Assembly (NCBI GenBank): GCA_049423065.1
Contig: JBMSQB010000030.1
Span: forward strand, 1 to 48,515
Reading direction: 5' to 3'
DNA from: SYIM01 sp041182885
GTDB taxonomy: Bacteria > Pseudomonadota > Gammaproteobacteria > Burkholderiales > Burkholderiaceae_E
DNA: 48,515 nucleotides
Shown here: positions 24,001 through 26,651 of the stretch, in pieces
How the letters are laid out: every line of letters begins with the position of its first letter
Numbering within the stretch: position 1 is the first letter of the stretch
Notes under the pieces: model-generated
Databases searched by the model: none
The model's input: only the letters and a program-made list of their open reading frames with translations
What the model was told of the DNA's origin: nothing
Made by a program: the position numbers and the translations under genes

Positions 24001-25332
24001 AATTCTGTCGGGAACAAGGCTTACATCGCCAATGGCCCCAGTTCTTCCGACGCCGGCGACAATGAACTGATCCTGGCCGACAACACGTCGGGTCAGCGTG
24101 GCGTGATCTTGCAAGGCACCACGCCTGCCAGCGGCCAGATGGTGACGGCCATGGATGTCACCTTCCAGCACTATTTCTCGGGGGTGTCGGCCAACCAGAG
24201 CAACTTCGCCTTTGGCGCGGACAACACATCGGTACCGGTCAACGCCCTGTACGCAATGGCCAGAGGCTTGTCCATCATGTTCGAGGCTGTCGGCAACATT
24301 TTCATCGGCTGGAACCTCACCGCCAGCAGCTATGTCTGGAAAGCGCAAGCCACCGGTCTCAATCTCACCGGCGCACACGACATCCGAATCAAGGTCTCGA
24401 CAGCCGGCCTGACCGAGGTGCTGGTCGATGGAACAACCCGTGCGAGTTGGAGCAACACCGCCTGGGCCACCGAGAACCAGACCGGCTGGTCCTACCAGCT
24501 TTCCGGCTACAAGCAATCGACGGCTGCGAGCGGTCAAACCTGGGTGGACAACCTCAACATTCAGGATACGCGGGCAGCCTCACCCATCGTGCTGGACCTG
24601 AACGGCGATGGCGTCCAAACCATCGAGGCATCCCGGGGCGTGATGTTCGACTTTGGTTCGGAGGGTGTCCGGGTGAAGGCCGGCTGGGTCTCTCCGGGCG
24701 ACGGTTTGCTGGTACGGGACCTCAACCATGACGGCGTCATCAACAACGGGACCGAATTGTTGGGTAACGCCGCACTGATGCCTGATGGCCGCCCGGCCGT
24801 GGATGGCTGGGACGCGCTGGGTTCGCTCGATGCCAATGGCGATGGCATCGTCGATGCACAGGATGCTGCGTTCACCCACCTGCGCGTATGGGTGGATTCG
24901 AATGGCGACGGAGTAACCGATACGGGCGAATTGCAGACGCTCGCGCAGCACGGCATTACTGGCCTTCACCTGGCGCACGACGGATCGAGAAGCGACAACC
25001 TTGGCAACACGCTGTTTGGCCAAGGCCACTATGTTCGGTCGGATGGCAGCACGGCCGCCATGAGCGACGCGTGGTTCCAGGTTCTACCAGATCAGTTGCC
25101 ACAACTCGGCACAAGCGCGGTCGCAAGCGATGCCGGGGCAGAGCACGCAGATGAGCCGGCTGAGCGCAGCATCACTGGACACCCGACCCAACTGGGTCTC
25201 GAAGACGTGCTTGGCATTGGCGACGATCACCTGCATGACGATACAGCTGCCGATGTCAATCCGTATGGCGTCATGAATGAATCGGGCCTGAGTGTTCCCT
25301 TGCTGATCGATACCCGTGTGCTGATTGCATGA
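1..25332 (+). CDS. Giant Ig-like / FG-GAP / RTX surface or secreted protein (5' end outside window)
   Basis: The reading frame is open from base 1 (GNTSLGVSGGFTLD continues an Ig-like module), so the first in-frame GTG at 19 is not the real start; 8,443 residues are present. Order seen: about 34 Ig-like modules (to about 11460), four super-repeats each carrying a seven-bladed FG-GAP propeller and an RTX block (11461 to about 23270), two Ig-like modules, a lectin-like segment, then a C-terminal region with EF-hand-like loops (DLNGDGVQT, DLNHDGVINN, DANGDGIVDA, DSNGDGVTD). Proteins of this type (BapA/LapA-like adhesins, RTX proteins) are normally exported by type I secretion with a C-terminal signal and fold on binding calcium outside the cell. 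Adhesion or biofilm matrix is therefore the likely role; this is inference. No type I secretion genes are in the window. The end of the protein (LEDVLGIGDD..., final VLIA) would carry the signal. Codon use and GC match the neighbours, so there is no sign of recent acquisition. Confidence 0.93.
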   Translation, partial: GNTSLGVSGGFTLDITAPSSPLVSLPEAPLGVSQAEAVSQSGTPIRVALPADAKAGDTVSSEVTRPDGGKITLSTVLGAADLVQASVSLVIPTTSLNLDGPWSTSTTIIDAAGNVSAPASAGFILDVQIPAAPAAILAPASDTGVLGDGLTRDNTPTLSGSGTPGDSISIRDANGTAIAYAMVQPDGSWSATVPTALPDGLNTLRVVATDPFGNDSTPTLVPIVIDTQAPGIPSAVLASSSDSGIQGDGRTNDATPTIQGTGANPGDTITVTMPGTGEVLTTTVAADGSWSATPLQAIADGTAGTVRVVASDTAGNTSGERRVPLVIDISSPSGLIADLALSSDTGTSGDRITSDSTPTISGTGSPGDTITIKDGGVTLGTAVVAADGSWSITPSTSLSDGTHPLAVTATDTAGNTSAPVTLPITIDTLAPTVVVSSVAGDAVDNNSSTPTPTDGTFDAAERGVSPSSVTTRPVISGTTDAEIGQSVSITLNGRTVQATVQAGSSGQPNVWSTSLPEADALALNHGNSYSITASVTDRAGNAATDADNKLVANTAAPDVPTVLERYASTLTPTLSGRAFKVDPANASNTIPLSSGDALVVTLEGVRYSLTLGGANTATRLSDNSSVSGGLLAYSAGNWTLAVAPGNLIADGSFNVVVTATAAGSSRSDISSQELHVNRVPPAIALAPVSPDSSARSVVNGLEDDQPLTVHGTTDAEVGATVTLTGLDGIVRTATVLAGASGQPNTFSLVIPGAQVDLFTEGTKTLAASVTNRYGLTNVDTESVLVDTVAPVAPGAVLDPASDSGQQGDSQTKDDTPTFSGTGTAGDTITIRDGAGRIIASALVQSDGTWSATPAQSLSEGVNALLVTATDPAGNAGAAASLSVTIDTQAPAAPTAILSPASDSGVTGDGITNDATPTLSGAGASPGDVITVTMPLTGEILTAVVGANGAWSVTPTQPLPNGAAGNASITATDAAGNVSPATALPLMIDTQAPSAAGISLPEAPGGVNRAEADSNSGTPLVITLPADARVGDTVTTTVTQPGGGTLTLTTVLSASDLPPAQGGQASGSGPFTVTQVIPSSRLSPDGVWSTSTSISDTAGNAGSPAIGAFTLDTAIVTPTASLAPASDTGTAGDNRTSDATPTLSGTGTPGDTITVKDTAGNVIASATVQPNGNWSATPLSALPDGSATLELTATDAAGNISDPVRVPLVIDSTAPAAPVLSSASDNLGPITGTLVSGSRTDDATPTLVFTAEAGTTVRIYDGSTLLGAATEGPAGTFTFTPSAALADGLHRLSATASDASGNASGPSISFPLTIDTSAPNAPVLASATDNAGSLTGNLAAGAITDDTTPTLVFTAEAGAVVKVFDGSTLLGVATEGPAGSFSFVPATALAEGSHSFTATATDAAGNTSSPSAALAIVIDASVGSAPVLTLVTDDVGTNTGTLSGGAVTDDSQPTLVLTAEPGALVRIYDGTTLLGAATEGPAGTFTFTPTAPLVEGAHSLTATATDAAGNASGASTAFALTVDASAPASPSLVSATDDVGPVTGSVANGGSTNDTRPTLVFTAEAGSLVKVYDGATLLGTAVEGPAGTYTLTPASPLAQGAHSVTATASDTAGNASAASSAWVITVDTAAPVAPVLTSISDDQGSATGSLASGASTDDATPTLVLTAEAGSTVQIYDGSTLLGSATEGPAGTFTFTPGSALADGAHSFTAVATDAAGNTGPASSAFPIVIDTTAPGNPVLVSVTDDISPATGPLASGGRTNDTQPTLVFTAEPGSTVSVYDGSTLLGVANEGPAGTFTFMPALALSEGLHSFSATASDASGNTSGSSTAFAVTIDTTAPAAPALVSGTDDVGPVTGAITSGGSTNDAQPAMVFTAEAGSTVKVYDGATLLGTATEGPAGRFTFTPSAPLGDGPHSFTATATDISGNTSGASTALPITIDTAAPSSPVMVSAADDVSPLTGSLASGSSTNDASPTLSLTAEPGSTVRIYRAGTLLGTAVEDPSSPGNFSFTPATALADGLYSLTATATDSAGNPSSASAVFNLTVDTTTPAAPAADVAAASDTGSSNSDNVTSDTTPTISGTGATPGDTIKIRDGGGTVIATATVQSDGSWSATPSSALPDGSTTLSVTATDAAGNEGAATSVPIAIDSAAPATPTVNATTSNTLSPVLSGTAVVASGESLRIAVNGAIFSVVPNAQGVWSLDLGQASPVSGTLAAFVDGLTYSVTATVTDTAGNSASDTTQSELLVNTNAPDTTAPAAPILTSAADNAGAQTGSLSTGATTDDSTPTLVFTAEAGAVVAVYDGTTLLGTATEGPSGRFTFTPATALADGAHSFTAIATDAANNSSAASTAFAITVDTTAPSAPSAVLDAASDSGTQGDRITSDTTPTLSGTGTAGDTITVKDAQGNVIATATVQSNGSWSATPLVALPEGVNTLSITETDQVGNASTATTLPITIDTTAPVAPSAVLDPSSDTGVTGDSKTNDATPTLSGTGSAGDTITIKDASGSVIASAIVQPDGSWTATPVAALPEGLNTLSITATDPAGNAGPATALAITLDTTAPASPAALLDASSDSGVTGDSRTNDTTPTLSGTGSAGDTIAVKDAAGNVIATATVQSNGTWSATPATALPEGLNSLAVTATDSAGNVSTPTALPITIDTTGPTAPVVTAQTTNDTTPVIAGTAVLAAGDTLSVTVNGATYAVVPGAGGAWSLDLGTATPTSGTLTPLTDGLISVTATARDAAGNTTSDVTTGELRLDTAPPATPTVASLTTSDTTPVITGTAVLAAGETLRVTVHGATYSVAPASNGNWTLDLQTATPVSGTLGTFANNQSYAVDASSVDSAGNIASDATTSELAIDLNALSGQLAATSDTGVLGDQITGDNTPTIEGVTGPGATVTIRDSLNNVVATVVANATTGLWSVDTSTLPDGAQTLALSDSTGKTFSLGLTIDATAPATPTLVSVTDNVPGAAALMTSGASTDDTTPTLVFTAEAGSTLRVYHGTTLLGTATEGPSGTFTFTPSPALADGAYAFNAKATDTAGNTSGATANFNLTIDTSAPNAPVLVSVTDDVAGTTGTLSSGATTNDARPTLQFTAEVGATVQVFDGSTLLGTATESSSSPGTFTFTPSSALTDGAHSFTAKATDQAGNAGASSSSFSLTVDTSAPSAPTVALTEAPNDVNSTEALSNSGTPLVVTLPADARVGDTVTTTLTRPNGTSTTLTSTLLAADLPPAQGGTATGSGPFTITQVLPSSELSTANNGAWTSSTTITDPNGNTGTAAAGSFTLDTVAPTAPTVTAATVATVLPTIAGTAVASQALTVSIGTATYSVTADSSGQWSLDLATATPSSGTAPVLVDGQSYSVTATSTDTAGNSASDTTSNELTIQLVVASIAITSDPDNLTNDTTPLITGTSSLGTTPVTVSFGDATYTVTPDSGGNWTLDTGTATPVSGFFSPNVNGSNAVVASVRSPSGTRVTATQDLVIDTAAAVISVTSVSGDSVSATGSGTFDLAERGFDATSYTLNSSVTTLPVISGTTDAPAGQTVTVTLNRVDYTATVLAGAGSNTWSITLTDAAARALNHGGSYSIAARVSDAAGNIGYDLDNGLAINVAPPDVPTVVSQTAGTTTPTLTGSALKKVVSTAAETTAGASGTAEVQTLSNLANALGANQRVTLAVGGTSLVTAALDSSPTVAELAAALVAATGYSAAPFTVAASSNNLVLTWKTPGVVNDTASLTSFRSLETGDVLNIAIKDSAGTTTLSSTALTIGGSSTPAGLSYDAATGGWTLAVGAAANLLAGNTYNVEASTSVASGGTTVTRSDVSSLELTIMASPSIASIPEAASGSLLNAAEAQSDGGTTVNVSLAGTGAVAGQVLVVSWGAQTLNYLITAADVTAGTAAVNVPTAVLQAETPDNTTETIAVSVRLEGASSASQNVVINFIRPSAPTINNALWTASGAANSSDVSGIGEAVYDINSATHASGGTTDNVLYLSETAALGSTVAAGTIVRVQLPTSGSNLPVAGDSLTVNFGSQAFNAGLISSAHITTKYVDVTLPDTVLLTQPYGTVSVSAQIVSAATGSPSLAKPVSIQWAWDLPLAKPAASQYGFAINGVSANDLSSYQVGNIGDFNGDGYDDIAITAPQSDTNGISNNGATFVVYGKPGLQNVELSGLSAGGSSQGFMIRGGLAGGYLGYAVSSAGDTNGDGLADLLVASTQSATDNLLWPNTGNANARTFVIFGTNSNATINLSSLASSQGYSIQNDSTRFGNAVSPAGDVNADGFDDLLIARGNMSAPASPSGAFILYGTSEARSNLQMVDRTSAPPSAGFYLASGINTADDNYGYAVSGGGDLNGDGFDDVLASMGGSGLAVLYGGSTRSQTISMTQLSVAANSAGFIITDWMSSGTDGVKSRPLAMLGDVNGDGLVDIGIKNNSSVGIIFGKSGRFGAFAISTLTAAGEGFTIQGSPTNVTSIGDFNGDGLGDLLVTAPTASVGTLTQAGKQYLIYGKTGSASISLSTLAASEGFVIRGETTDDFSGYAASAAGDVNGDGLADLLIGSYGSDPNGKTMAGRTYVVFGGVSDLQSMVFQAGNGDVIGISSADTLTGTAGANQIIGGDGNDTLIGAGGADVLYGGRGDDSFVLNADNITLLARNTGNSSQAVMRVDGGSGLDTLRPAANLDLTQIRDAALRSIERIDLVSANLELRVNAREVINLTGRDNIYNTLTGYTATATGGALGWGTSELGNQLLVDGDANDLLVLGGNWFNLGSVESSNSGATRTYKVLQSGSATAQVLVDDRIQLSMPPAIATGLNELPGGLTLSEAQSAGGTTLRISLLGTGAASGDTLRLTYGSQTFNATVSSSDASNSYLDISLTTAQLFTAVANGTSNTVNAQVLLIRGGTTLSSSDLTPIASNFITPTAPIISSTAWSSSGTSSTSGIPEALNNARYTSFTATTAGSPSADNTLYFSEVSNSTDAGTWVRVQIPTAGTSGATVPAVAGDSVVINWGSQSSAASVTLTSTDITNKYVDLLVPWSAIQTQNWGTVNVSAQVVSAAGNASAASAVDVSYVFDLPLVSTGTSYGFRINGRTAGETSYTPSAQDRIGDVNGDGYDDFAVTGISGFTYIVFGKPGLSTVELSDVGTVANSGFRITGISTNGLAGYVSGNGDLNGDGLADIAISPPFADSVARYVVYGKTSGSTVAITSGNIAASDGMKITAAAGTLWSGGILSFLGDVNGDGLDDLGTTVTASNLSNYVVIYGTTSGANIALPWVAAGGTFAGGYQIQANGLGGSFGGQFGPGGLGGDINGDGYFDVVTRTENWNSSGGVVDVFFGGTPFPGNESGIETTGNGRGYQISGFTPRVDRDVAGIQDINGDGRDDIIINFWATMGAPQQTYVLFGKTSDVSFSRTEIHNGPSTNGFVINGGVATSSNEGHGRGLGDFNGDGLPDLIVQDSSLSINGVVTGGAYVVYGKTSTAAINLSALKASEGFRINGESSGDLAGFRVSPVGDVNGDGFADLLVSASQGDPTGRTNGGISYLIYGGVSDIRSMVFDSASGDSVGTSAAETLTGNSGNNQIVAGEGNDTIRGQGGYDVLYGGAGDDRFEITDSNIRALAVASAGFAPAPTRIDGGTGLDTLVVGTGAFMGLANVASRLHAIEYIERIELAGGTLQIENGQALTVNEITGPFNRFNTGNGWTVTGTVTGFDGSVDYHQLLIDGSAGSALRLGSDFVKASGSLAYAGGSLGSAGNFDVYANAATRTQLIVRQGLTVQTSTATAPTISSIPEADASRSFGALTLAEAGDTGSGVFTSSAAGTPVLVGLAGTGAVAGQIVRLVWDEQAPVDYTLTSADITAGQARVTVPSATLTAATATGSIETVPVTAQILSGSTAVTPLGIGSALVDFTTATAPANAPVINTSNAATSDLAGIAEAKFANGGTSVIDNTLYPSEAVNGTVVQVFLKSAAVVGDWVRINWGSTSFTHKLASAVSVGGSVSVTVPYSIIAEQGYGTFNVTAQQFTADGVAGSAASAPVSVTYRFDLPLSMPGSSSAPTYGFSLFGETTSDKLGGGVSNAGDINGDGYEDLLLGAANVGPSQTGRAYLVFGATSSSTGSIADTLTLGKGFKVTNQSSSHSFGDSVSAAGDLNGDGLADALVGASNADMTSGTDAGAAYTVYGKANTTDIAASAIGAGSGGFLIRGGTTSDNAGYAVSEIGDLNGDGLGDVLVIAQNADPVLGTTTLTNAGRAYIVFGKTGTAVVNLSNLATSDGVVINGFTSNDQLMAGSAAGDVNGDGLPDFILGSSLADPGARADAGRAYVVFGSISRTAINLSAVNGGTGGFVVNGACAGDKLGASVSQAGDVNGDGLADLVIGATGASLPTGVGTGAGRVYVVFGRTAGTAIEASAIAGATGGFVINAESSSASSALGNSVSNAGDVNGDGLADLLIGASLSDTAGADAGNAYVVYGKTSTAAVELSALDVGSSGFRIVGQSAGDYAGSSVSAAGDINGDGFADLVIGALNADQTLTDRGKVYIIYGGMSEATASVYQSANGDAIGTRAADTLTGTSGDNQLVGGDGDDILIGDGGADVLYGGRGNDLLTLNADNLVKLARNSGNNTQAVARIDGGTGIDTLDVTGDGLLFDLTAVSNVAITGIERIDIGSTTTGNELKMSLRDLLALGGTDNSFNTGTGWAVASSNGATGWGATNLGNQLVVDGSSRDTLTLTSSFRDIGNLTQAANTYRVFQSGSGRTQVIVDADMNVRVAPTLINTSDFEWADGLLKAEAESSGGTVVRVAIKDTGAQAGNAIRINWGSQSIISSALTSTDLTNGYVDVLVPTATLTAQTANGSSDTVTVTADLLTAPTSGTLVSASDPALVSVNFIAPNAPMISSSAWSAAGTSDTTGIPEARLATDWTTGSIPTSGVTDNTLFKSEIASNGTIVRVQLPTSGVTGATVPAVAGDTVQLSWGSQTVTSAPLTSTDITTNRYIDITVPAATLAAQGYGNTAVTARVVSASTGNASAASGTVTVNFAFDLSLALPGNQTAPSYGFSINGNTNPNNSTGGGAYAGVVSKLGDVNGDGYEDVLIGAPLDALTAYGTNGGAAYVVYGGTRMATVELSAMQSAGTSNGFKINAAGDTTFRTTYFGLAGELDFNGDGLPDYLMHANYGGNARNGRVFLVYGNSTGQNVQLSALDSGANSALGFRVDQQTGVTSGGIAYNVGNGAAGSGGNSGVTDIGDLNGDGLEDIAIGQSVASTGSAQASEPGRVVVLFGTTTPRSNLVLPAFSSLSVAGGFILQGDSRMGPMLGSTVAGEGDVNGDGYTDLLVTTSNTATSPGGAGASPVGTGYVLYGANSLASLNVNDFSGAGFSRGFIVSNIGQSANSQPTVASKMDFVGDVNGDGLDDIVVPGVTEAKVIFGRATGGNVDAAQIGAAGNTQGFAITGLSGATTQNIYTRVAGIGDFNGDGLDDMIATAYEGPIAGFTSTRIGHIWVVYGQTGNGTVNVGSLQPTQGFWIKPFLDDQFITGIDAAGDVNGDGFADLIIGSGEDTVAGRTAKSGKSFIIFGGISDLQSMTFQSANGDLIGTSAGEPLAGTSGANQIVAGDGNDTVTGNGGADVLYGGRGNDVLVLNDDNLAQLARSTGNDGQNIARLSGGTGIDTLEFSGAGLDFNLSWVRRSSIEGIEKIDITGSGNNTLRLGLLDVLNYGDNNLWNAGNTSGVSGEALAAIESRRQLRVEGNTGDRVNLSEIADWVRAGNDMVDGNTYGVWNHVSAKAQLLISQNVTVSQDTVAAVTAVADNAGSITGTVASGGVTDDTSLNLSGTLNTALATGETVRIYDGTTYLGNATVASGATTWTYADGRTLSDGQVVSYAARVADAALNQTPASRPYTVTVDTAAPTATVAVNTGAASTVNSGASTTLLITLSEKATDFVLADLTAAGGTVSSLTPVAASGDSIGGYSSYTATFTANGNLGDARTVSVSANRFTDAAGNNNTASNTLTLTGAVNSFQYNMDSSLPSLTQAWGRDTSGNSVGNKAYIANGPSSSDAGDNELILADNTSGQRGVILQGTTPASGQMVTAMDVTFQHYFSGVSANQSNFAFGADNTSVPVNALYAMARGLSIMFEAVGNIFIGWNLTASSYVWKAQATGLNLTGAHDIRIKVSTAGLTEVLVDGTTRASWSNTAWATENQTGWSYQLSGYKQSTAASGQTWVDNLNIQDTRAASPIVLDLNGDGVQTIEASRGVMFDFGSEGVRVKAGWVSPGDGLLVRDLNHDGVINNGTELLGNAALMPDGRPAVDGWDALGSLDANGDGIVDAQDAAFTHLRVWVDSNGDGVTDTGELQTLAQHGITGLHLAHDGSRSDNLGNTLFGQGHYVRSDGSTAAMSDAWFQVLPDQLPQLGTSAVASDAGAEHADEPAERSITGHPTQLGLEDVLGIGDDHLHDDTAADVNPYGVMNESGLSVPLLIDTRVLIA
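3625..6126 (+). repeat. Eight consecutive 104-residue Ig-like modules with exact 312-bp spacing
   Basis: The boundary codon of the (I/V)D motif falls at 3625, 3937, 4249, 4561, 4873, 5185, 5497 and 5809, i.e. exactly 312 bp apart each time; the next is at 6127 (318 bp, with a two-residue insert at EDPSSPGN). Modules share FTAEAGxxVxxYDGxTLLG and TEGPAGTFTFTP. DNA identity is only moderate, so these are old copies kept at fixed length rather than a fresh expansion. Confidence 0.85.
7060..7959 (+). repeat. Three consecutive 100-residue Ig-like modules with exact 300-bp spacing
   Basis: Boundary motifs begin at 7060, 7360, 7660 and 7960. These are SDxGxxGD-type modules with TPTLSGTGxAGDTI and GNVIATATVQSNGSWSATP-like strands. 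Similar modules occur singly earlier (about 380-1000, 2380-3000 and 3350-3630), so this block probably arose by local duplication of that sub-type. Confidence 0.8.
11461..14356 (+). repeat. Super-repeat 1: Ig-like pair + seven-bladed FG-GAP propeller + RTX block
   Basis: It starts with a SIPEAA module and a second module around GIGEAVYD. The propeller begins at YGFAING (12277) and has seven Ca-loop blades: DFNGDGYDD, DTNGDGLAD, DVNADGFDD, DLNGDGFDD, DVNGDGLVD, DFNGDGLGD and DVNGDGLAD. From 13741 to 13890 come nonapeptide RTX repeats (GGDGNDTLI, GAGGADVLY, GGRGDDSFV). A following segment (to about 14356) with a GNQLLVDGDANDLLVL core is shared by the first three units. FG-GAP blades and GGxGxDxUx nonapeptides both bind calcium in characterised proteins. 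Confidence 0.85.
14357..17261 (+). repeat. Super-repeat 2: Ig-like pair + seven-bladed FG-GAP propeller + RTX block
   Basis: The propeller starts at YGFRING (15187), 2,910 bp after the equivalent point of unit 1. Seven blades: DVNGDGYDD, DLNGDGLAD, DVNGDGLDD, DINGDGYFD, DINGDGRDD, DFNGDGLPD and DVNGDGFAD. The RTX block is at 16621-16770 (AGEGNDTIR, GQGGYDVLY, GGAGDDRFE). The post-RTX segment is more diverged than in units 1 and 3. Confidence 0.85.
17262..20211 (+). repeat. Super-repeat 3: Ig-like pair + seven-bladed FG-GAP propeller + RTX block
   Basis: It opens with SSIPEADASRSFG. The propeller starts at YGFSLFG (18091), 2,904 bp after unit 2. Seven blades: DINGDGYED, DLNGDGLAD, DLNGDGLGD, DVNGDGLPD, DVNGDGLAD, DVNGDGLAD and DINGDGFAD. 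Blades here are the most regular of the four units. The RTX block is at 19591-19740 (GGDGDDILI, GDGGADVLY, GGRGNDLLT). Confidence 0.85.
20212..23274 (+). repeat. Super-repeat 4: Ig-like pair + seven-bladed FG-GAP propeller + RTX block
   Basis: The propeller starts at YGFSING (21058), 2,967 bp after unit 3. Seven blades: DVNGDGYED, DFNGDGLPD, DLNGDGLED, DVNGDGYTD, DVNGDGLDD, DFNGDGLDD and DVNGDGFAD. The RTX block is at about 22666-22816 (AGDGNDTVT, GNGGADVLY, GGRGNDVLV); its leading ADTLTG motif is changed to GEPLAG. This unit contains the ten-G tract. Confidence 0.85.
21103..21112 (+). repeat. Ten-G homopolymer inside the giant gene
   Basis: Bases 21103-21112 are ten consecutive G in frame (ACC GGG GGG GGG GCG, residues TGGGA) in the first blade region of propeller 4. 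It is the longest mononucleotide run I found in the window. Loss of one G leads to TGA at 21128-21130; gain of one G leads to TGA at about 21162-21164. Either change would remove the last 1,400 or so residues, including the C-terminus. Confidence 0.9.
23275..25329 (+). other. C-terminal region of the giant protein: Ig-like, lectin-like and EF-hand/RTX end
   Basis: First comes a Big_13-like module (about 23275-23590), then one with TLLITLSEKATDFVLADLT (about 23595-23930), typical of Big_12-like modules. A segment around 23934-24575 (FQYNMDSSLPSL to QTWVDNLNIQD) looks like a jelly-roll or lectin fold, judged only from its pattern. From 24582 the sequence PIVLDLNGDGVQTI opens the conserved C-terminal module found in many RTX proteins, with GDGLLVRDLNHDGVINNG and a DSNGDGVTD loop. 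The last about 100 residues are acidic and His-rich (DDHLHDD), a plausible type I secretion signal region. Confidence 0.65.
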
Positions 25333-25461
25333 CGATACGGTCACCAGCAAAAGCGGGCTGGACATCGGGCGCATCAGCGCCGGTACGGGTATCGCGCCTG
25401 GTTTCTCTTTGAGTCAATGCTTGACTGTCGACGGCCCGATCGCGTCCTGTTGCCGCACTGA

Positions 25462-26640
25462 TCAAGCCCGCGCCTTCACCTCAACCTCCACCACCGACTC
25501 GAGCGCGGAATGGAATGCCGCGTGCAAATAACAGGTGTCGGCTGCCATCTGGACCAGCCGTTCCATGACAGCTTCCGACTCCTCGCCGTGGACAAAGATA
25601 TGGGTGTCCAGCGCATGGGCGCGCGCAACGCCTCCCGTTACCTCGCAATCCGCGTGCTGCACGATTCGCAGTGCTCGGATCTTCATGTGGTGATGCTCGA
25701 CATATCGGAGAAGCTGGGTCATCAGACAAAAGGCCACACCCGCAAACGCGTAGGCAAGACCGCTCGGAGCATGATCGTTGCTCTGACTGCTGGCGCTTTG
25801 AAGCGCAAAGCGCGATCCACCCGGCAGATTGGCCCAGGCGGTCGAGCGTGCGACCTCGCCTTCCAGCGCACAGGTGCCATGAATGGGGATCTCCACGCGT
25901 CCCGATTGCCAGCTGGGAGGCGTGATCCCGGCGGTCAGTTCGGCTGGCCCCAGCTTCTCGATAAGGGAGTGGACTGGGGGAGCGGCATCCAGGGGGCGCG
26001 GCACGTCCCGCCATGCCTTCAAGGGATCGGTTGCATCCGGCGCCGGGCTCGTCGCCAGATGGGGAAGCCCCCTGCGTTGCCCGTTCGCATAAAGCGCAAA
26101 CGTGTTCACAAGGGGTGCTTGCCAGGCGGCAAGGATGGGCGATGCTGCAACCGCTCGAGCGACCAGCGCACGCACGCGCTCTGCGGAGGCGTCGGTGGTT
26201 GCGCGGATGACGATGCGCGGTGGATGAGCATGTCCCCGTCCGGTGCCCTTGAAAAACGAGCCCTCGAATGCGTAATGGTTGGTGAGATCGCTTTGCAGAT
26301 GCTCGAGGCGGATGTGCTCGGCCGTGGCCAGCTGGGAGAGCCGGCTGAGCAGATCGGCCTGCAGGCCAGCCGCCATGAAGCCAAGCGGAAAGGGCGCAAG
26401 ATCCGTCCCCTTCAGCCCCGCTCCCTCATCGCTCACCATGCGCCAGGCCGAGCCGCCAGCGCCCTCGGTGACCACCGCCTCTTTCTGGTGCCCACCCATC
26501 GCTCGCGCCTGAACGGTGAAACGGTCGCGTGAATCGGCGAGACCCAGCACCCCGGGTCTGATTTCGCCTTGAAGGACCTTGAAGCAGATTGGAAAGCCGC
26601 TCGCTTCGATGGTGTCGGTTACGGGTGCGGAGAGGGCCAT
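25462..26640 (-). CDS. Tandem OsmC-family protein
   Basis: 392 residues from the ATG at 26640, chosen because AAGGA lies 7 bases upstream; an in-frame ATG at 26679 would run into the preceding gene. OsmC proteins are thiol-dependent hydroperoxide reductases of about 140 residues. Here there are two OsmC-like halves. The first (about 20-190) has the helix PLGFMAAGLQADLLSRL but no cysteine where the catalytic ones belong. The second (about 225-390) has C305 (GVAFCLMTQLL) and C370 (AADTCYLHAA), the expected pair. So one half may be structural and the other catalytic, inside a single chain instead of the usual dimer. It is the last gene of a four-gene minus-strand unit, 11 bp after the methyltransferase stop. 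Peroxide detoxification is inferred from family only. Confidence 0.75.
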   Translation of the reverse strand: MALSAPVTDTIEASGFPICFKVLQGEIRPGVLGLADSRDRFTVQARAMGGHQKEAVVTEGAGGSAWRMVSDEGAGLKGTDLAPFPLGFMAAGLQADLLSRLSQLATAEHIRLEHLQSDLTNHYAFEGSFFKGTGRGHAHPPRIVIRATTDASAERVRALVARAVAASPILAAWQAPLVNTFALYANGQRRGLPHLATSPAPDATDPLKAWRDVPRPLDAAPPVHSLIEKLGPAELTAGITPPSWQSGRVEIPIHGTCALEGEVARSTAWANLPGGSRFALQSASSQSNDHAPSGLAYAFAGVAFCLMTQLLRYVEHHHMKIRALRIVQHADCEVTGGVARAHALDTHIFVHGEESEAVMERLVQMAADTCYLHAAFHSALESVVEVEVKARA

Positions 26641-26651
26641 GGCGGAGTCCT

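Noticed and set aside
25369..25426. Hairpins GGCGC-ATCA-GCGCC (25368-25381) and AGTCAA-TGC-TTGACT (25412-25426) after the giant gene as a terminator
   Set aside because: Neither is followed by a T-run on either strand; they may help end transcription between convergent genes but cannot be called intrinsic terminators.
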